Below are positions 1-9,566 of a stretch of 64,000 bases of DNA, in pieces. The notes below the pieces were generated by a model that saw only the letters and a list, made by a program, of their open reading frames with translations, was not told the DNA's origin and ran no database searches. How positions within the stretch are numbered: the stretch's first letter is position 1; every line of letters begins with the position of its first letter. Source of the stretch: Desulfobacter sp. (GTDB taxonomy: Bacteria > Desulfobacterota > Desulfobacteria > Desulfobacterales > Desulfobacteraceae). A program made the translations under genes and the position numbers. The DNA lies in the NCBI GenBank assembly GCA_028768525.1, contig CP054837.1, positions 5,018,001 to 5,082,000 on the forward strand, written 5' to 3'.

Positions 1-2347
1 ACCCCATGAGCACGATATCCTGATCCGGGTTGTCCGGATTTTCCGAAAAAACCATGGCTGGCATGCCGGCGGCCGTGCTTGTTTCCCAGCCCGGCCAGTA
101 TCCCGAAACAAAGAGTGATTCCGAATTATAGCGGGCCGCCACTTCTATCCCTTCCGCCAGGCTTGAATACCAGCATGGGTCGTATACAAATGCATATTCA
201 TCGGTTTCAAATCCGGCCCCAAGTGCATGGTCCGTGTCTATATCAATATTGACGATACCGTTTCCCGTTGCGGATTCCACGGTCACGCCCAGGATTCCCT
301 GGGCCTGGGTAAAGGAATTTCCGCCGCCACCCATGGCAATAAAATCATTGCCGCCGTTGATGAATCCCGTTATGGCGGCAATGGCAGCACTGTTTAAGCT
401 CCAGGCCCACCAGCGGTCATTGCCGAACACCAGCACATCATATCCTGACAGCCCGCCGTCAGCAAGTTCATCGCCGGAAATGTTGTCACAGTCAAAACCC
501 ATATGGGAGAGATTGACGGTGATGCCCGGTTCCCCATATACAGCGATTTTTCGAGGTGTCATGGGAGTAAGAACCTCAGGCATGTTTCTCAAAGAATAAA
601 CCGTCACCCCGGCTTCCTTTTTCAGTTGCCAGGCCAGCCAGAAATCCTGGGGGAATACAATGGTGCCTGCACCAAAGTCCCGGCCCCGGTCCGTGAAGGG
701 TTCTCCGGCCCTGTAGAACATGCGGCCTTCATTGAGACGGTCGTTGAGGGCCTTAAAGGCCTGGGCGGTATCGGGCACAACGGCAAAGGCCCTTCCCCAG
801 CGGAAGTCAAAGCAGCTTAGGGGCTGCCTTGCTTTGGATACTGGAACCGTGGGGACAGAGAGGTCCTCTGTAAGAACATCCCTTGAAATTCCCCAGAGCA
901 GGGGGAGGCTCCAGGCGGCCGGTGGGGAATAGAATGTCAGGCCCTCTATCCCGGATACATCCATGCCGTCCTCAAGTATGGTGTTGGCCAGGGAGCGTTT
1001 GGGCTGGTCCATTCGGACCACGTAGGTACCCGGAGGATACCATCCCTCATTGGCCCTGAACCACCGCATGGCTTTTTCCACCTCCACACCGTTGGCGATC
1101 AGGAAATCGATAAATTCGGTCGTCTGTCCAGGGTTTTTCTGGTAGGGCGCCCGGGCCGGGATCAAGTAGGCTTCGGGGAACTCCTTGAGAGTCATTTCAT
1201 TATATTGCTCCCAGTCCGTATGGCTCAGAAGGTATTCCGGGATCAGCACCTGGGGCAGATCCAGGGCGCCCCGTCGGTATACCTCAATCTGGTCTTTGAC
1301 CATGGCTTTTTTATTTTCAACCACGAAATTTAATGCGCCCCAGACCACTGCAAAATGGGCGTCCACTCCTCGTTCATCTTCGTGGGGGGTCTCCAGGGTG
1401 TGGCCGTAAGCGCCGTGGAGCATGGGGTACATGGCAGCATAGATGGGGGACCAGTCGTCCCATCCGTCGGGCCAGTCGAGATAGGGGATAATGACATTTG
1501 TTTCATCGGTTTGTTCATACAGTTCGTTTTCCATGGCATGGGCCAGGTCCAGGGCCCATTTCAAATAAAGGTCATATTCATAGTTGGGGTTATGGGGCGG
1601 GGTGCATGGCTCTATGAGCATGGGGCTTACAAATCCGTGGAGATCTAAAAACACCATCGGATTCCAATCCTTTATCACTTTTACAGTGGCCAGGGTTTCA
1701 GGCTGGGACTGGGTAATGAAATCCCGGTTGATGTCTATCTTGTTTGCGTTCTGCCGGGTGCCGAGCACCCGGCCGTCGGGGTTCTGCACCACATTGATCA
1801 ACAGGATTACATTATCCAGAATGGCCTGAACTTCAGGGCTGTCTTCATAGGCCAGTTTTTCAATGAGGCGGATGCAGGCGTCCGTACCGGGATATTCATC
1901 CCCGTGAATGCTTCCGTTGATGAAAACCGGCACCTTGAAATCTTCGAACTGGTCGATTTTCCTAAGGGCTTTTTCCGGGTCGCGAAGCATCAGTTTTCTC
2001 AGCTTCTTATAATGGCCGAACCGGCCTTCCTCACCCGGGGCGGCAATGGTGACCAAAAATAGATTGCGTCCGCCGGCGGACTGGCCCATGATCTTGACAC
2101 GGATCCGTTTATGGCTGTTTTTCTGGATTTCCCTGAGTTTCGGGGCAATTTCAGAATAGAGGATGGAGTCATAGAATTTGGACGGCACTTCCTCTTCAGG
2201 GGTGACCTGCCACCATTTTACCTGTTTATTGTTTTTGTTATGGCGAATGCCGGCATCGGCCGCCCCGGTAATGAACAATAAGAAAACCATTACGAAAATG
2301 AACCATTGACGCCATGTACAACGCCGGAAAACACCCTTTCTTTTCAT
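1..2347 (-). CDS. Exported M14-family metallocarboxypeptidase, 3' end outside the window
   Basis: I translated this frame by hand from the ATG at 2347; it stays open to the left edge, giving about 782 residues of an incomplete protein. A good Shine-Dalgarno (AGGAGGA) lies just upstream at 2351-2357. Residues about 14-32 form a hydrophobic signal peptide. The M14 zinc site is visible: HGDE at residues 148-151 and LDLHG with the third ligand near His237. The family's substrate-binding NPDG and INRD motifs lie between them, and a LETP segment further on probably holds the catalytic Glu. The protein should hydrolyse C-terminal residues or peptidoglycan-type peptides outside the cytoplasm. The long C-terminal part contains a GATase-like region (GGNDFIAMGGGG). 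Substrate is unknown; the family call is secure. Confidence 0.85.
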   Translation of the reverse strand, partial: MKRKGVFRRCTWRQWFIFVMVFLLFITGAADAGIRHNKNNKQVKWWQVTPEEEVPSKFYDSILYSEIAPKLREIQKNSHKRIRVKIMGQSAGGRNLFLVTIAAPGEEGRFGHYKKLRKLMLRDPEKALRKIDQFEDFKVPVFINGSIHGDEYPGTDACIRLIEKLAYEDSPEVQAILDNVILLINVVQNPDGRVLGTRQNANKIDINRDFITQSQPETLATVKVIKDWNPMVFLDLHGFVSPMLIEPCTPPHNPNYEYDLYLKWALDLAHAMENELYEQTDETNVIIPYLDWPDGWDDWSPIYAAMYPMLHGAYGHTLETPHEDERGVDAHFAVVWGALNFVVENKKAMVKDQIEVYRRGALDLPQVLIPEYLLSHTDWEQYNEMTLKEFPEAYLIPARAPYQKNPGQTTEFIDFLIANGVEVEKAMRWFRANEGWYPPGTYVVRMDQPKRSLANTILEDGMDVSGIEGLTFYSPPAAWSLPLLWGISRDVLTEDLSVPTVPVSKARQPLSCFDFRWGRAFAVVPDTAQAFKALNDRLNEGRMFYRAGEPFTDRGRDFGAGTIVFPQDFWLAWQLKKEAGVTVYSLRNMPEVLTPMTPRKIAVYGEPGITVNLSHMGFDCDNISGDELADGGLSGYDVLVFGNDRWWAWSLNSAAIAAITGFINGGNDFIAMGGGGNSFTQAQGILGVTVESATGNGIVNIDIDTDHALGAGFETDEYAFVYDPCWYSSLAEGIEVAARYNSESLFVSGYWPGWETSTAAGMPAMVFSENPDNPDQDIVLMG

Positions 2348-2598
2348 CTTTCCTCCTTGATTTGATGGCTGGGGATCCATCGGCGGAATTCGTTCAGAAG
2401 CATCAGAAGCAGATCAGGATAAGGATCAGCAGCCGGTTTTTAGTGAAACGGCTTTAATACAACGATACACTTGGTTTACTTCGGCATACCGGCTTTTCAC
2501 GGGATAATGCCGGGCATGCTTTCCCTCCCGAAAATCGTGAATTGGAAGAACATGGGAGGGGTAGAATGACATTTAATAAAATAGGCGCTTTGCCTTTG

Positions 2599-3189
2599 TC
2601 AAGGAGAAGATTTTAACGTCTGGGGTAGGGACAGGTCCGCGGGTAGCTGCCGGATGAAAAATTCATAAAGTCCGGGGTCAAACCGGCGGGAGTATTCGTT
2701 CATGAATCCGTGTCCGCCGGCCGCCTGTTCCACGGTCACCCCGGGCCGGCCGTCCAGTTTGTCCATGAGTTCATTCACATTAAAATGGGATTCCGATTTG
2801 GGAAATACCAGGTGGATGGGAAATTGTGGCCTGATATCGGGGTGGTGCCGGATCTGGGACCCGTAAAAACCGATGCCCCGGGAAACGCCCGGGCAGGGTC
2901 CCTGGCCGGACATATGCCAGATGGCGGCGGCCCCTGCGCTGAAGCCCAGGACCAGGGCAGGGGGGGCAAGCCGTTCAAGGCGGTTTCTTACCATTTGGCT
3001 GTAGGCCGGGATGCCCAGGCGGGTGGAAAAATGTTCATAGGCCTGGTCTTCCTTTCGGAAAAACAGCCCGTCTCCGTAGGGGTCAATGATGGTGATTTCA
3101 GGCCGGGGCATCCTGTCCGCCAGCCGGGCGGATAATCTGTTCAGGGCCGGGGTCCGGCCGAATATATCCGGGACAATGAGAATGGTCAT
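2599..3189 (-). CDS. Alpha/beta hydrolase, dienelactone-hydrolase-like
   Basis: A 196-residue single-domain protein. The nucleophile elbow GFSAGA lies near residues 82-87, and a late GGHGF provides a likely catalytic His, with an intervening acidic residue. This is the order of a Ser/Cys hydrolase of the DLH or small alpha/beta family. No signal peptide is seen, so it is cytoplasmic. It follows the Hdr pair on the same strand but a strong hairpin separates them, so it probably has its own promoter. Substrate cannot be inferred. Confidence 0.65.
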   Translation of the reverse strand: MTILIVPDIFGRTPALNRLSARLADRMPRPEITIIDPYGDGLFFRKEDQAYEHFSTRLGIPAYSQMVRNRLERLAPPALVLGFSAGAAAIWHMSGQGPCPGVSRGIGFYGSQIRHHPDIRPQFPIHLVFPKSESHFNVNELMDKLDGRPGVTVEQAAGGHGFMNEYSRRFDPGLYEFFIRQLPADLSLPQTLKSSP

Positions 3190-3201
3190 GGCAAAAATAA
3201 C

Positions 3202-3228
3202 GGGGCCGCCCGTGCAGCGGGCAGCCCC
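3202..3228 (-). terminator. Terminator hairpin after the HdrD-like gene
   Basis: GGGGC and GCCCG arms pair with CGGGC and GCCCC across a TGCAG loop, with one mismatch. On the minus strand it is followed by GTTATTTTT. It lies between the HdrD-like stop and the hydrolase start, so it separates the two transcription units. A TTTT also follows on the plus strand. Confidence 0.7.
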
Positions 3229-3258
3229 TTTTAATCTATAAAGACGCTCGGTTACCGG

Positions 3259-4470
3259 TTATTGGGAGGGAAGGACCAGGGATTCCGAGGCCAGGGAGGC
3301 AACGGTATCCACCTTCATCTCCAGTTTAAAGTGATTGGACAATTCACCCAGCTGCCGGTGGCATGAGAGACAGGCCGTGGCCATGTGGGATAGGCCCGTG
3401 GCCTTCATCTGGTCGGCTTTGGGTTTGCCCGTTATCATCCGTTTTTTCGTGGAGGTGGAATCCTGGAGTATGCCGCCGCCTCCGCCGCAGCAGATCCCGT
3501 CCTCCCGGTTGGGCGTCAGCTCTACCACACCTTCGCAGCAGAGGGCAAGCAGTTTTCTTGGCGCCTCGTATCCCCCGGATTTCCTGGCGATGTTGCAGGG
3601 GTCGTGGTAGGCGATTTTATAGGGGTGGACCGAGGGATCGAACTTCAATATCCCTTTTTGGGCATAGGCCAGCGCCAGTTCGGGGATGCTCATGACCGAG
3701 AAATTGGGTTGCCTGCCGATGATGTCGGGCAGCAGGTATTTGAGCACGTGATAGGCGTGGCCGCATTCGCTGAGGATCAGGGTTTCAATGCCCAGTTCCT
3801 CAGCCGGTTCCACCACCATCAGGGCGATTTTTTCTGCCACATCGGACTTGCCCACAAAATACCCCCAATTGGTCACGTCGGTATGGAAGGAGGACATGGT
3901 CCAGGTTTCGCCGGTGGCATAAAAAAGCTTGGCCATGGCCGTGAGGTGGAGCAGGTTGATGCCCAGTTCCCTGGGGTTGGGCAGGTAGAGAAATTTTGAC
4001 CCTGCCCTGTCATGGGGGATTTCAGCGGTTTCATCGTTTACTTCATCCACAAATTCCTCGGATACCCATTCAACGGTTTCCACAAACTCTTCCTGGGTCA
4101 GGCCGTTGACATCCCCCAGTTCCAGCCGTTTTTTGATGCCGGTGCGGATATCCTGGGGAATCCGGTCCTCGGCCAGGCTCCTGGCCTTGCGGACCACCAC
4201 ATCCATTTTAATCCCCATGGGGCAGACTTCGGTGCAGCGGTTGCAGACCAGGCAGTCCCAGAGCATCCCGCTTTGAATCAGCTGCTCATCCAGCCCCAGG
4301 GCAGCCATTCGGACCATCTGACGGGGCATGGGCCCGCCCTGGCCGTCAAACCAGGTGCACCGCGAATTGCAGGCGCCGCAGGTCAGGCATTCGGCGATAT
4401 TGCCGCCCGGAATCATTTCATCCATAAACCGGGCCAGTTGGGATTCTTTGTTCATATTCAGTTTCGTCAT
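3259..4470 (-). CDS. HdrD-like ferredoxin/CCG-domain oxidoreductase subunit
   Basis: I chose the ATG at 4470 (403 residues, MTKLNMN) because a GGGAGGA site sits 7 nt upstream; the longer frame to 4611 overlaps the upstream gene. Two four-cysteine ferredoxin motifs (CLTCGACNSRC and CLVCNRCTEVCP) lie in the first third. The C-terminal CCG domain is complete (DPCN, LCCEG, ICCGGGGG, CLSC) and could hold a non-cubane [4Fe-4S] cluster. The first CCG domain is degenerate, keeping only SECGHAY. HdrD/HdrB-type subunits move electrons to disulfide or related acceptors. It lies 19 bp behind the HdrA-like gene, so the two form one operon and probably one complex. Confidence 0.8.
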   Translation of the reverse strand: MTKLNMNKESQLARFMDEMIPGGNIAECLTCGACNSRCTWFDGQGGPMPRQMVRMAALGLDEQLIQSGMLWDCLVCNRCTEVCPMGIKMDVVVRKARSLAEDRIPQDIRTGIKKRLELGDVNGLTQEEFVETVEWVSEEFVDEVNDETAEIPHDRAGSKFLYLPNPRELGINLLHLTAMAKLFYATGETWTMSSFHTDVTNWGYFVGKSDVAEKIALMVVEPAEELGIETLILSECGHAYHVLKYLLPDIIGRQPNFSVMSIPELALAYAQKGILKFDPSVHPYKIAYHDPCNIARKSGGYEAPRKLLALCCEGVVELTPNREDGICCGGGGGILQDSTSTKKRMITGKPKADQMKATGLSHMATACLSCHRQLGELSNHFKLEMKVDTVASLASESLVLPSQ

Positions 4471-4489
4471 CGGTTCATCCTCCCTTTGA

Positions 4490-6934
4490 TCAGCCCCTGG
4501 ATACGGCTTTGATAAATGCGGCAGGTTCATTGGCGGCCACGGATCTGAAAGAGACTTTTCCCTGGTCGATACCGGGAAATGCCGATACCTGGGCCACGCT
4601 TCTCCGGGCAATGGCGGTGCCGTCCATTGACCGGCAGTTGCCCTCGTGGCACCCGCTCACCACCACCCGGTCCACCCCCCGGACCAATGCCTTGAGAATC
4701 ATATCCGTACTCACCCGGCAGGCGCAGGGAACGGCCACAAGGTCTATCCCGGGCGGCAGGTCATTGGCGGCCGCCAATGCGGCAGACCGCTCACAGGCAA
4801 AGACCAGGGTGCGGCCTTTTTGGGCGCCTGCCGCCAAATCGTCATTTTCCTGTCCCTGGGACGAAATGGCCCCGGCCGGGCAGTTGGACAGGCAGGCATG
4901 GCATTCAAAGCAGGCCTCCCCAATAATCTGGGGCTGTTCCTTTTCATTGATGATGATGGCATTGTGGGGGCAGACCCGGTAACAGGTCAGGCAGCTGGCG
5001 CAAATATTTGTATTGATGGAGAGCCTTTCCTTGGCCTTTCCGGGCCCGGGAACGGATTGGATCTCCAGGTCCGCCAGTATGGTCCGGGTTTCCAGTTTCA
5101 GGTCATCGCCATCAATGTCGTCATGGCCGGAGCCGGCAAAATAAATTCCCCTTCTCGGGCTTTGTACGGGGCGGTGTCTGACATTGCCCTCCTGGAGAAA
5201 GCCTTCACAATCCAGGCCCAGCCTGAGGCTCAGGGCCAGTTCCGGGAATCCGGCAGCCGGTACGGGGGTGTCCGGCACCACCAGGGTTTCGGGAGTGAGG
5301 GTGAGGTCCATGCCCGGCAGGGTGGCCTCTTTCAATGAAATTTCAAGGCCCTTATCCCCGGTTTCAATGATGAGGTCCGACGGGGACTCGTACCTGAGAA
5401 AATTGATTCCCATGCTTCGTGCCCGATCATAAACCTGCTGGCCTTCCGGTCCGTGGACCAGCATTTTGTTCATGAGGATGTCCACATTCTTTCCCGCGGC
5501 CTGGGTTTCAATTGCCGTGAGCAGGGCCGCCCTGGCTCCGGCCTTGGATTCCGGGCCGTAATAGTCCAGAAGGATCAGGCTGTTGTCCGGCCGTTCTTGG
5601 GGGGCAAAACCGGTGAATGCGGCCAGGGAGACAGCGCCGGCGGTTTCCCTGGCACGGTTGCGCCCTTCGGGCGGAACCGCGGCGATGATGGCACTGCAGG
5701 ACAGCGTGTCCTTGGTATCCCCTGACTGGTAAAATATGGAAAAACGGCCCGCTGTTCCGTCAATGGCCATGATTTTTGCTTCTTCCAGGGCTTCAACGCC
5801 GGGGGGCGGGCTGTCGATTTTTCCGAAAAGGCAGGTGGAGTAGCCCTGGCCCATTGTTGCAGCGGCCACGGCCCGGGCCTGGGGGCCGCCGCCGATGACG
5901 GCGATCCGTTTATCCCGGGATGGCGTTTTCAGGTCCCGGATAATTTCTGCTGCCGCCATCCGTCCCTCCTGGATAGAGGCGGTAATATTCTGGGGGCCTT
6001 TGGCGCAGCCGGCGATAATGACCTCTTTGGTCCGGGTGGCCTCCGTGGTATTAAAAAAACCCCAGGGGTTGGGCGAAAGACCCAGGATGGAGGAGAGGGC
6101 TGCCGTCTCCGGGGCCGGCACCAGACCCACTGAAAGGACGATGAGGTCAAAGGCGGCGGACTGCCTGGAGGAGGTGGCCGGATCTTCGGTCACCATGGTC
6201 AACCGGCCTGTTTCCCGGTCTTCAAGGATTTCGGCTGGCACTCCCTGCACCAGGCGGATATCTCCGGCCAGGTTATCGGCCATGGTTCGGGTTTCCTTGC
6301 CCAGAACCTGGAGATCCATGTAAAAGAGACTGATGTCCGCTTCCGGCAAAAGGTGGCGAATTTTCTGGGCATGGCGCATGGATATCTTGCAGCAGACCTG
6401 GGAGCAGTAATCCCTGTTTTTTTTCCGGTCCCTGGATCCCACGCACTGGAGAAAGGCGATTTTCGGGGCGCTGCCCGTCACCTGGGCCAGCCGGTCCTCT
6501 TTCATCAGCCGGTTCAGCCGGGCCGTGGTGATCACCTTTTCGTATTCCCCGACGTGGTAGGAGGGGAGCTGTGCCGGGTCAAAGGGGGAGAAGCCTGTAG
6601 CCATGACGGCCCTGGCAGCGGTCAGGGTGGTCCCCGATGAGAGGGTGGCCGCAAGCCCATGTTCAGTGCGGTCCAGGCCGGTGAGTTCCGTGTTGAGGTG
6701 GACTGAGATGGTTTGGCTTTGCCGGACCTGGTCTGCCATTTCCTGGGCCAGGCAGGCCCCGCAGTTCTGGCAGGTATCGGTGGCCATGCAGGCCCAGCCG
6801 GCGGCATTGCCGCCCAGCCGGTCCTGTTTTTCAACCAGGTGCACCGCGAATTCCTGGTCCTTCAGGGCCAGGGCGGCTGCCATGCCCGTGACACCACCGC
6901 CGAGTATCAGGATGCCGGGGGAAGTTTCATTCAT
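4490..6934 (-). CDS. HdrA/QmoB-like flavoprotein with ferredoxin and MvhD/FlpD domains
   Basis: An 814-residue cytoplasmic electron-bifurcation-type protein. The N-terminus carries an FAD-binding GGGVTGMAAA motif and a Cys cluster (CQNCGAC) of the HdrA type. A second dinucleotide-binding motif (AVIGGGPQA) lies mid-protein. Two ferredoxin clusters follow (CASCLTCYRVCP, CFECHACLSNCP). The C-terminus is an MvhD/FlpD [2Fe-2S] domain (VFACERS, PCACR, GCHEGNC). In Hdr/Flox complexes this domain receives electrons from a hydrogenase, formate dehydrogenase or NADH module. No such partner gene lies nearby, so the donor is unknown. QmoB has a similar layout, but no QmoA or QmoC is adjacent. Confidence 0.8.
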   Translation of the reverse strand: MNETSPGILILGGGVTGMAAALALKDQEFAVHLVEKQDRLGGNAAGWACMATDTCQNCGACLAQEMADQVRQSQTISVHLNTELTGLDRTEHGLAATLSSGTTLTAARAVMATGFSPFDPAQLPSYHVGEYEKVITTARLNRLMKEDRLAQVTGSAPKIAFLQCVGSRDRKKNRDYCSQVCCKISMRHAQKIRHLLPEADISLFYMDLQVLGKETRTMADNLAGDIRLVQGVPAEILEDRETGRLTMVTEDPATSSRQSAAFDLIVLSVGLVPAPETAALSSILGLSPNPWGFFNTTEATRTKEVIIAGCAKGPQNITASIQEGRMAAAEIIRDLKTPSRDKRIAVIGGGPQARAVAAATMGQGYSTCLFGKIDSPPPGVEALEEAKIMAIDGTAGRFSIFYQSGDTKDTLSCSAIIAAVPPEGRNRARETAGAVSLAAFTGFAPQERPDNSLILLDYYGPESKAGARAALLTAIETQAAGKNVDILMNKMLVHGPEGQQVYDRARSMGINFLRYESPSDLIIETGDKGLEISLKEATLPGMDLTLTPETLVVPDTPVPAAGFPELALSLRLGLDCEGFLQEGNVRHRPVQSPRRGIYFAGSGHDDIDGDDLKLETRTILADLEIQSVPGPGKAKERLSINTNICASCLTCYRVCPHNAIIINEKEQPQIIGEACFECHACLSNCPAGAISSQGQENDDLAAGAQKGRTLVFACERSAALAAANDLPPGIDLVAVPCACRVSTDMILKALVRGVDRVVVSGCHEGNCRSMDGTAIARRSVAQVSAFPGIDQGKVSFRSVAANEPAAFIKAVSRG

Positions 6935-7139
6935 AGATGTCCTCCAAATACTGATCGTTGGGGTTGGTAATACAAATAGTTAAGATCGCGAAAAAGCGTG
7001 AGCAGATAGGGCAGGGCAAGGAAAATCGGCTGGCTCAGTGGCAAATGTCGCTTTTTCCTAGGTGAATAATTAAAATTCTTAGCACAATCCCGCAGGAATC
7101 AAAAGGGATTTAAAATTTATTGAAAATATGGGAATGCCG

Positions 7140-8036
7140 TTAATTGAACCCCTGGTTAACGCCCTGGAATGCCGCTGCCAGGACAATTCCCAGGGTCAGG
7201 GCCAGACAGATTCTTTCCATTGCCGGGCCCTCACAGACCTTTAGCAGGGGAAGGGCCCCCAGGCCTATGATCACCCCTGAAAGGAACCCGAACAAATGGG
7301 CGGAGACATCGGTTTGTTCTCCGTGGCTGAACATGGCCACCAGGGTGGCGGCCGCCGCCAGGGGGGCGAGGGCCGAGAGGGTGGGAACGGCTGCCGGCGG
7401 TGAAAACATGTGTCTGCGGGAAGGGGAGAGCATCCGGCCTGCGGCAAGGAGGCCGGCTGCGCCCATCACCGCGGTGGAGGCCCCGATGGAAAGCCTCAGG
7501 CCCTGGCCCAGGCCTGCGGAAATGAGGTTGCCCGTGGTCCCGGCGCAAAGCAGCAAGAACAGGCCCGGTCCCGTTCCTGTCAGCCGGACCAGGGGGCTGC
7601 CCAGTACAATGAAGCCGGCCATATTTCCCATGAGGTGGCGGGTGTCGCTGTGCATGAACAGGGCGGTGACGGCCCGGAATGTTTCTCCCTGCTCCAGAAA
7701 ATAGGGGGAGGCACCCAAGGCAAAAACAGCCCGGTCGTGGTATCCGGTGGTGGTGCAGAGAAAATGGATCAGTCCCAAAAAGGCAATGAGGCAGAAGATT
7801 GCAGGGGCGGAAAAGGTTGAGGGATGCAGCTTTTGAAGCTCCCTGAACAGAGGGCGGTTTTCCCGGTCGTATGCGCTGATCTGTTTAAGGGCCCTTGGGG
7901 CTTCAGGGGCCGCTACCCGGATTTCCCAGGTCCCGTCACCCTGTTTTTCCAGGGTGGCTGAGATGGATTGGGAAGCCAGGATCAGCATGATAATATCCGC
8001 CCGTTTACGGTTTCTGCCTTTAAAAATAGATTTCAT
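7140..8036 (-). CDS. Rhomboid-family intramembrane serine protease
   Basis: Up to 298 residues with a soluble N-terminal region of about 80 residues followed by six or so membrane segments. The HLMGN motif after the first helices, the GASTAVMG active-site serine motif and the HLFGF histidine motif are the rhomboid signatures in the correct order. The enzyme cleaves membrane proteins inside the bilayer. The start is uncertain: ATG at 8036 lacks a clear ribosome site, and ATG at 7988 (MLILAS) would give 282 residues. The gene is divergent from the FAH-family gene 63 bp away. Confidence 0.8.
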   Translation of the reverse strand: MKSIFKGRNRKRADIIMLILASQSISATLEKQGDGTWEIRVAAPEAPRALKQISAYDRENRPLFRELQKLHPSTFSAPAIFCLIAFLGLIHFLCTTTGYHDRAVFALGASPYFLEQGETFRAVTALFMHSDTRHLMGNMAGFIVLGSPLVRLTGTGPGLFLLLCAGTTGNLISAGLGQGLRLSIGASTAVMGAAGLLAAGRMLSPSRRHMFSPPAAVPTLSALAPLAAAATLVAMFSHGEQTDVSAHLFGFLSGVIIGLGALPLLKVCEGPAMERICLALTLGIVLAAAFQGVNQGFN

Positions 8037-8099
8037 TTTTCATGGTATAAAAGTAAAAGAGAGGAAAAGCAAGAAAAGCCATCAAAGGAGTAGTGGATC

Positions 8100-8906
8100 A
8101 TGAGAATCATACGGTTTATTGACGGAGACGGGCGGGTTGCGCTTGGCACGGACTGGGACGGGGAGACTGCGTCCATTGTGGCCGGTGACGGGCGATCTGG
8201 ATTCAAAGAAACCGGGCGCCGCGAAAAGGTGGGGCGGATATTGCCGGTTACGGATCCTGCGGCCATCATCTGTATCGGCCTCAATTACAGGCGTCATGCA
8301 AAGGAAACCGGCCTGGAACTGCCGAAATACCCGGCGGTATTTATGAAGAACCCGGGCGCGGTCGTGGGCCACAGGGAACCCATTGTCATCCCAGGCTGCT
8401 GTGCCCATGTCCCTGAGACGGATTTTGAGGCCGAGCTTGGGGTGGTCATTAAAAAAGCGGCCAAAAATCTCACCGAGGAAGAGGCGCTGGATTATGTCCT
8501 GGGATACACCTGTGCCAATGATGTCTCGGCCCGGCGGTGGCAGACGCATGCAGGGGGCGGCCAGTGGGTAAAGGGAAAGAGTTTTGATACCTTCTGCCCC
8601 TGCGGGCCGGAACTGGTGACCCCGGATGAAATCGGCAATCCCCAGGGCCTGGCAATTGAATCCCGGGTCAACGGCGAGACCATGCAGAAGAGCAATACCG
8701 GGGATATGGTGTTTTCAGTGGCCGAGATTATTTCTTATCTCTCCCAGTCCTGCACGCTTTTGCCCGGCACCCTGATTCTCACCGGCACCCCGGAGGGGGT
8801 GGGATTCATCCGGAAACCGCCGGTTTACCTTGTGCCCGGGGACCGGGTCGAGGTGGAGATTGAAGGCATCGGGATTTTGGAAAACGGGGTGGCGGCCGAG
8901 GAATAA
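8100..8906 (+). CDS. Fumarylacetoacetate hydrolase (FAH) family protein
   Basis: A 268-residue single-domain FAH-fold enzyme. Metal ligands are recognisable in DFEAELGVV and in DVSARRWQ, and LTGTPEGVGF near the C-terminus is the family's conserved loop. Family members hydrolyse acylpyruvates, decarboxylate oxaloacetate or isomerise and hydrate 2-oxo acids in aromatic catabolism; the sequence alone does not choose between them. An AAGGAG site sits 10 nt upstream of the ATG. It stands alone between a divergent rhomboid gene and a convergent zraP-like gene. Confidence 0.8.
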   Translation: MRIIRFIDGDGRVALGTDWDGETASIVAGDGRSGFKETGRREKVGRILPVTDPAAIICIGLNYRRHAKETGLELPKYPAVFMKNPGAVVGHREPIVIPGCCAHVPETDFEAELGVVIKKAAKNLTEEEALDYVLGYTCANDVSARRWQTHAGGGQWVKGKSFDTFCPCGPELVTPDEIGNPQGLAIESRVNGETMQKSNTGDMVFSVAEIISYLSQSCTLLPGTLILTGTPEGVGFIRKPPVYLVPGDRVEVEIEGIGILENGVAAEE

Positions 8907-8924
8907 GGCCCTGAAAAAGAATAT

Positions 8925-8952
8925 GCCCCCCCGGAAGGTTTCCCGGGGGGGC
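8925..8952 (-). terminator. GC-rich terminator hairpin of the zraP-like gene
   Basis: A run of C followed by GGAA pairs with TTCC and a run of G around a short loop. On the minus strand the stem is followed by ATTCTTTTTC, so it terminates the zraP-like transcript. It may also stop the convergent FAH-family transcript, though no T-run follows on that strand. Confidence 0.65.
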
Positions 8953-8988
8953 GAAGTGACTTGTGGTGGTGCGGGGTATAGGGATGGG

Positions 8989-9486
8989 TTATTGGACAGC
9001 CTTGGGACAGTCCGCTCCCCAGTTGCAGGGGCCGTCGCCTCCCCTGCGGTTGCCGTCGCCCTTGCCCCCGAAGCCGCCCCGGCCGTGGTGGCGGCCGCCA
9101 AAGGCCATGAAGTTGAGTTCGGGGGCGATGTCCTTGGCTTTGAGTGAAAAATCAATGCGCTTGTCCGCCAGGACTTTTTTCAGTCCCAGGATTTCATCTG
9201 AAAGGCCCTGGAGCTTGGCCTTGTCCGGACTGGAGGTTTCCATGAGCATGCGCAGTTCCTGGTGCTTGGTCATCATGGCCGAACGGGTCTCATAGGTCTC
9301 GTCCACAAATTGCTGGCGCAGTTCCCGAAGCTGGGTCTGCTGTTCCGGGGTCAGGTTGTTGTAGACGGCCCGGCCCTCGCCTCCGCATCCGCCCCGTCTG
9401 CCCTGTCCGTGCCCCCAGGCAAAGGCGGAAGATGCCATCAGTCCCACAATAAGCAGTGCCGTTAAGGTGATGAGTGATTTTTTCAT
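8989..9486 (-). CDS. zraP: ZraP/Spy/CpxP-like periplasmic zinc-responsive chaperone
   Basis: A 165-residue exported protein: a signal peptide (MKKSLITLTALLIVG, ending near AFA), a Gly/His/Arg-rich linker, an LTPEQQ motif that opens the long helical Spy/CpxP-type domain, and a Gly/His-rich tail (GGRHHGRGG). ZraP-type proteins form periplasmic oligomers that bind zinc and act as chaperones under envelope stress. The gene is divergent from the sensor-regulator pair and carries its own sigma-54 promoter, as in enteric zraP-zraSR. A GGAGA ribosome site precedes the ATG. Confidence 0.8.
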   Translation of the reverse strand: MKKSLITLTALLIVGLMASSAFAWGHGQGRRGGCGGEGRAVYNNLTPEQQTQLRELRQQFVDETYETRSAMMTKHQELRMLMETSSPDKAKLQGLSDEILGLKKVLADKRIDFSLKAKDIAPELNFMAFGGRHHGRGGFGGKGDGNRRGGDGPCNWGADCPKAVQ

Positions 9487-9550
9487 AATAAGGTCTCCTT
9501 TATTTATTGTTTTTTAAGTTTTGATCAGCGTTGATCTTGGCAATGATTAG

Positions 9551-9566
9551 AGCAAGGGGTGTGCCA
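9551..9566 (-). promoter_or_regulatory. Sigma-54 (-24/-12) promoter of zraP
   Basis: On the minus strand the sequence is TGGCACACCCCTTGCT, an essentially perfect match to the sigma-54 consensus TGGCAC-N5-TTGCW with correct GG to GC spacing. It lies 65 bp upstream of the zraP start. Confidence 0.85.

Noticed and set aside
4490..6934. Assignment of the HdrA-like gene as QmoB
   Set aside because: No QmoA, QmoC or APS reductase genes are adjacent and the partner is HdrD-like, so the specific Qmo name is not supported.
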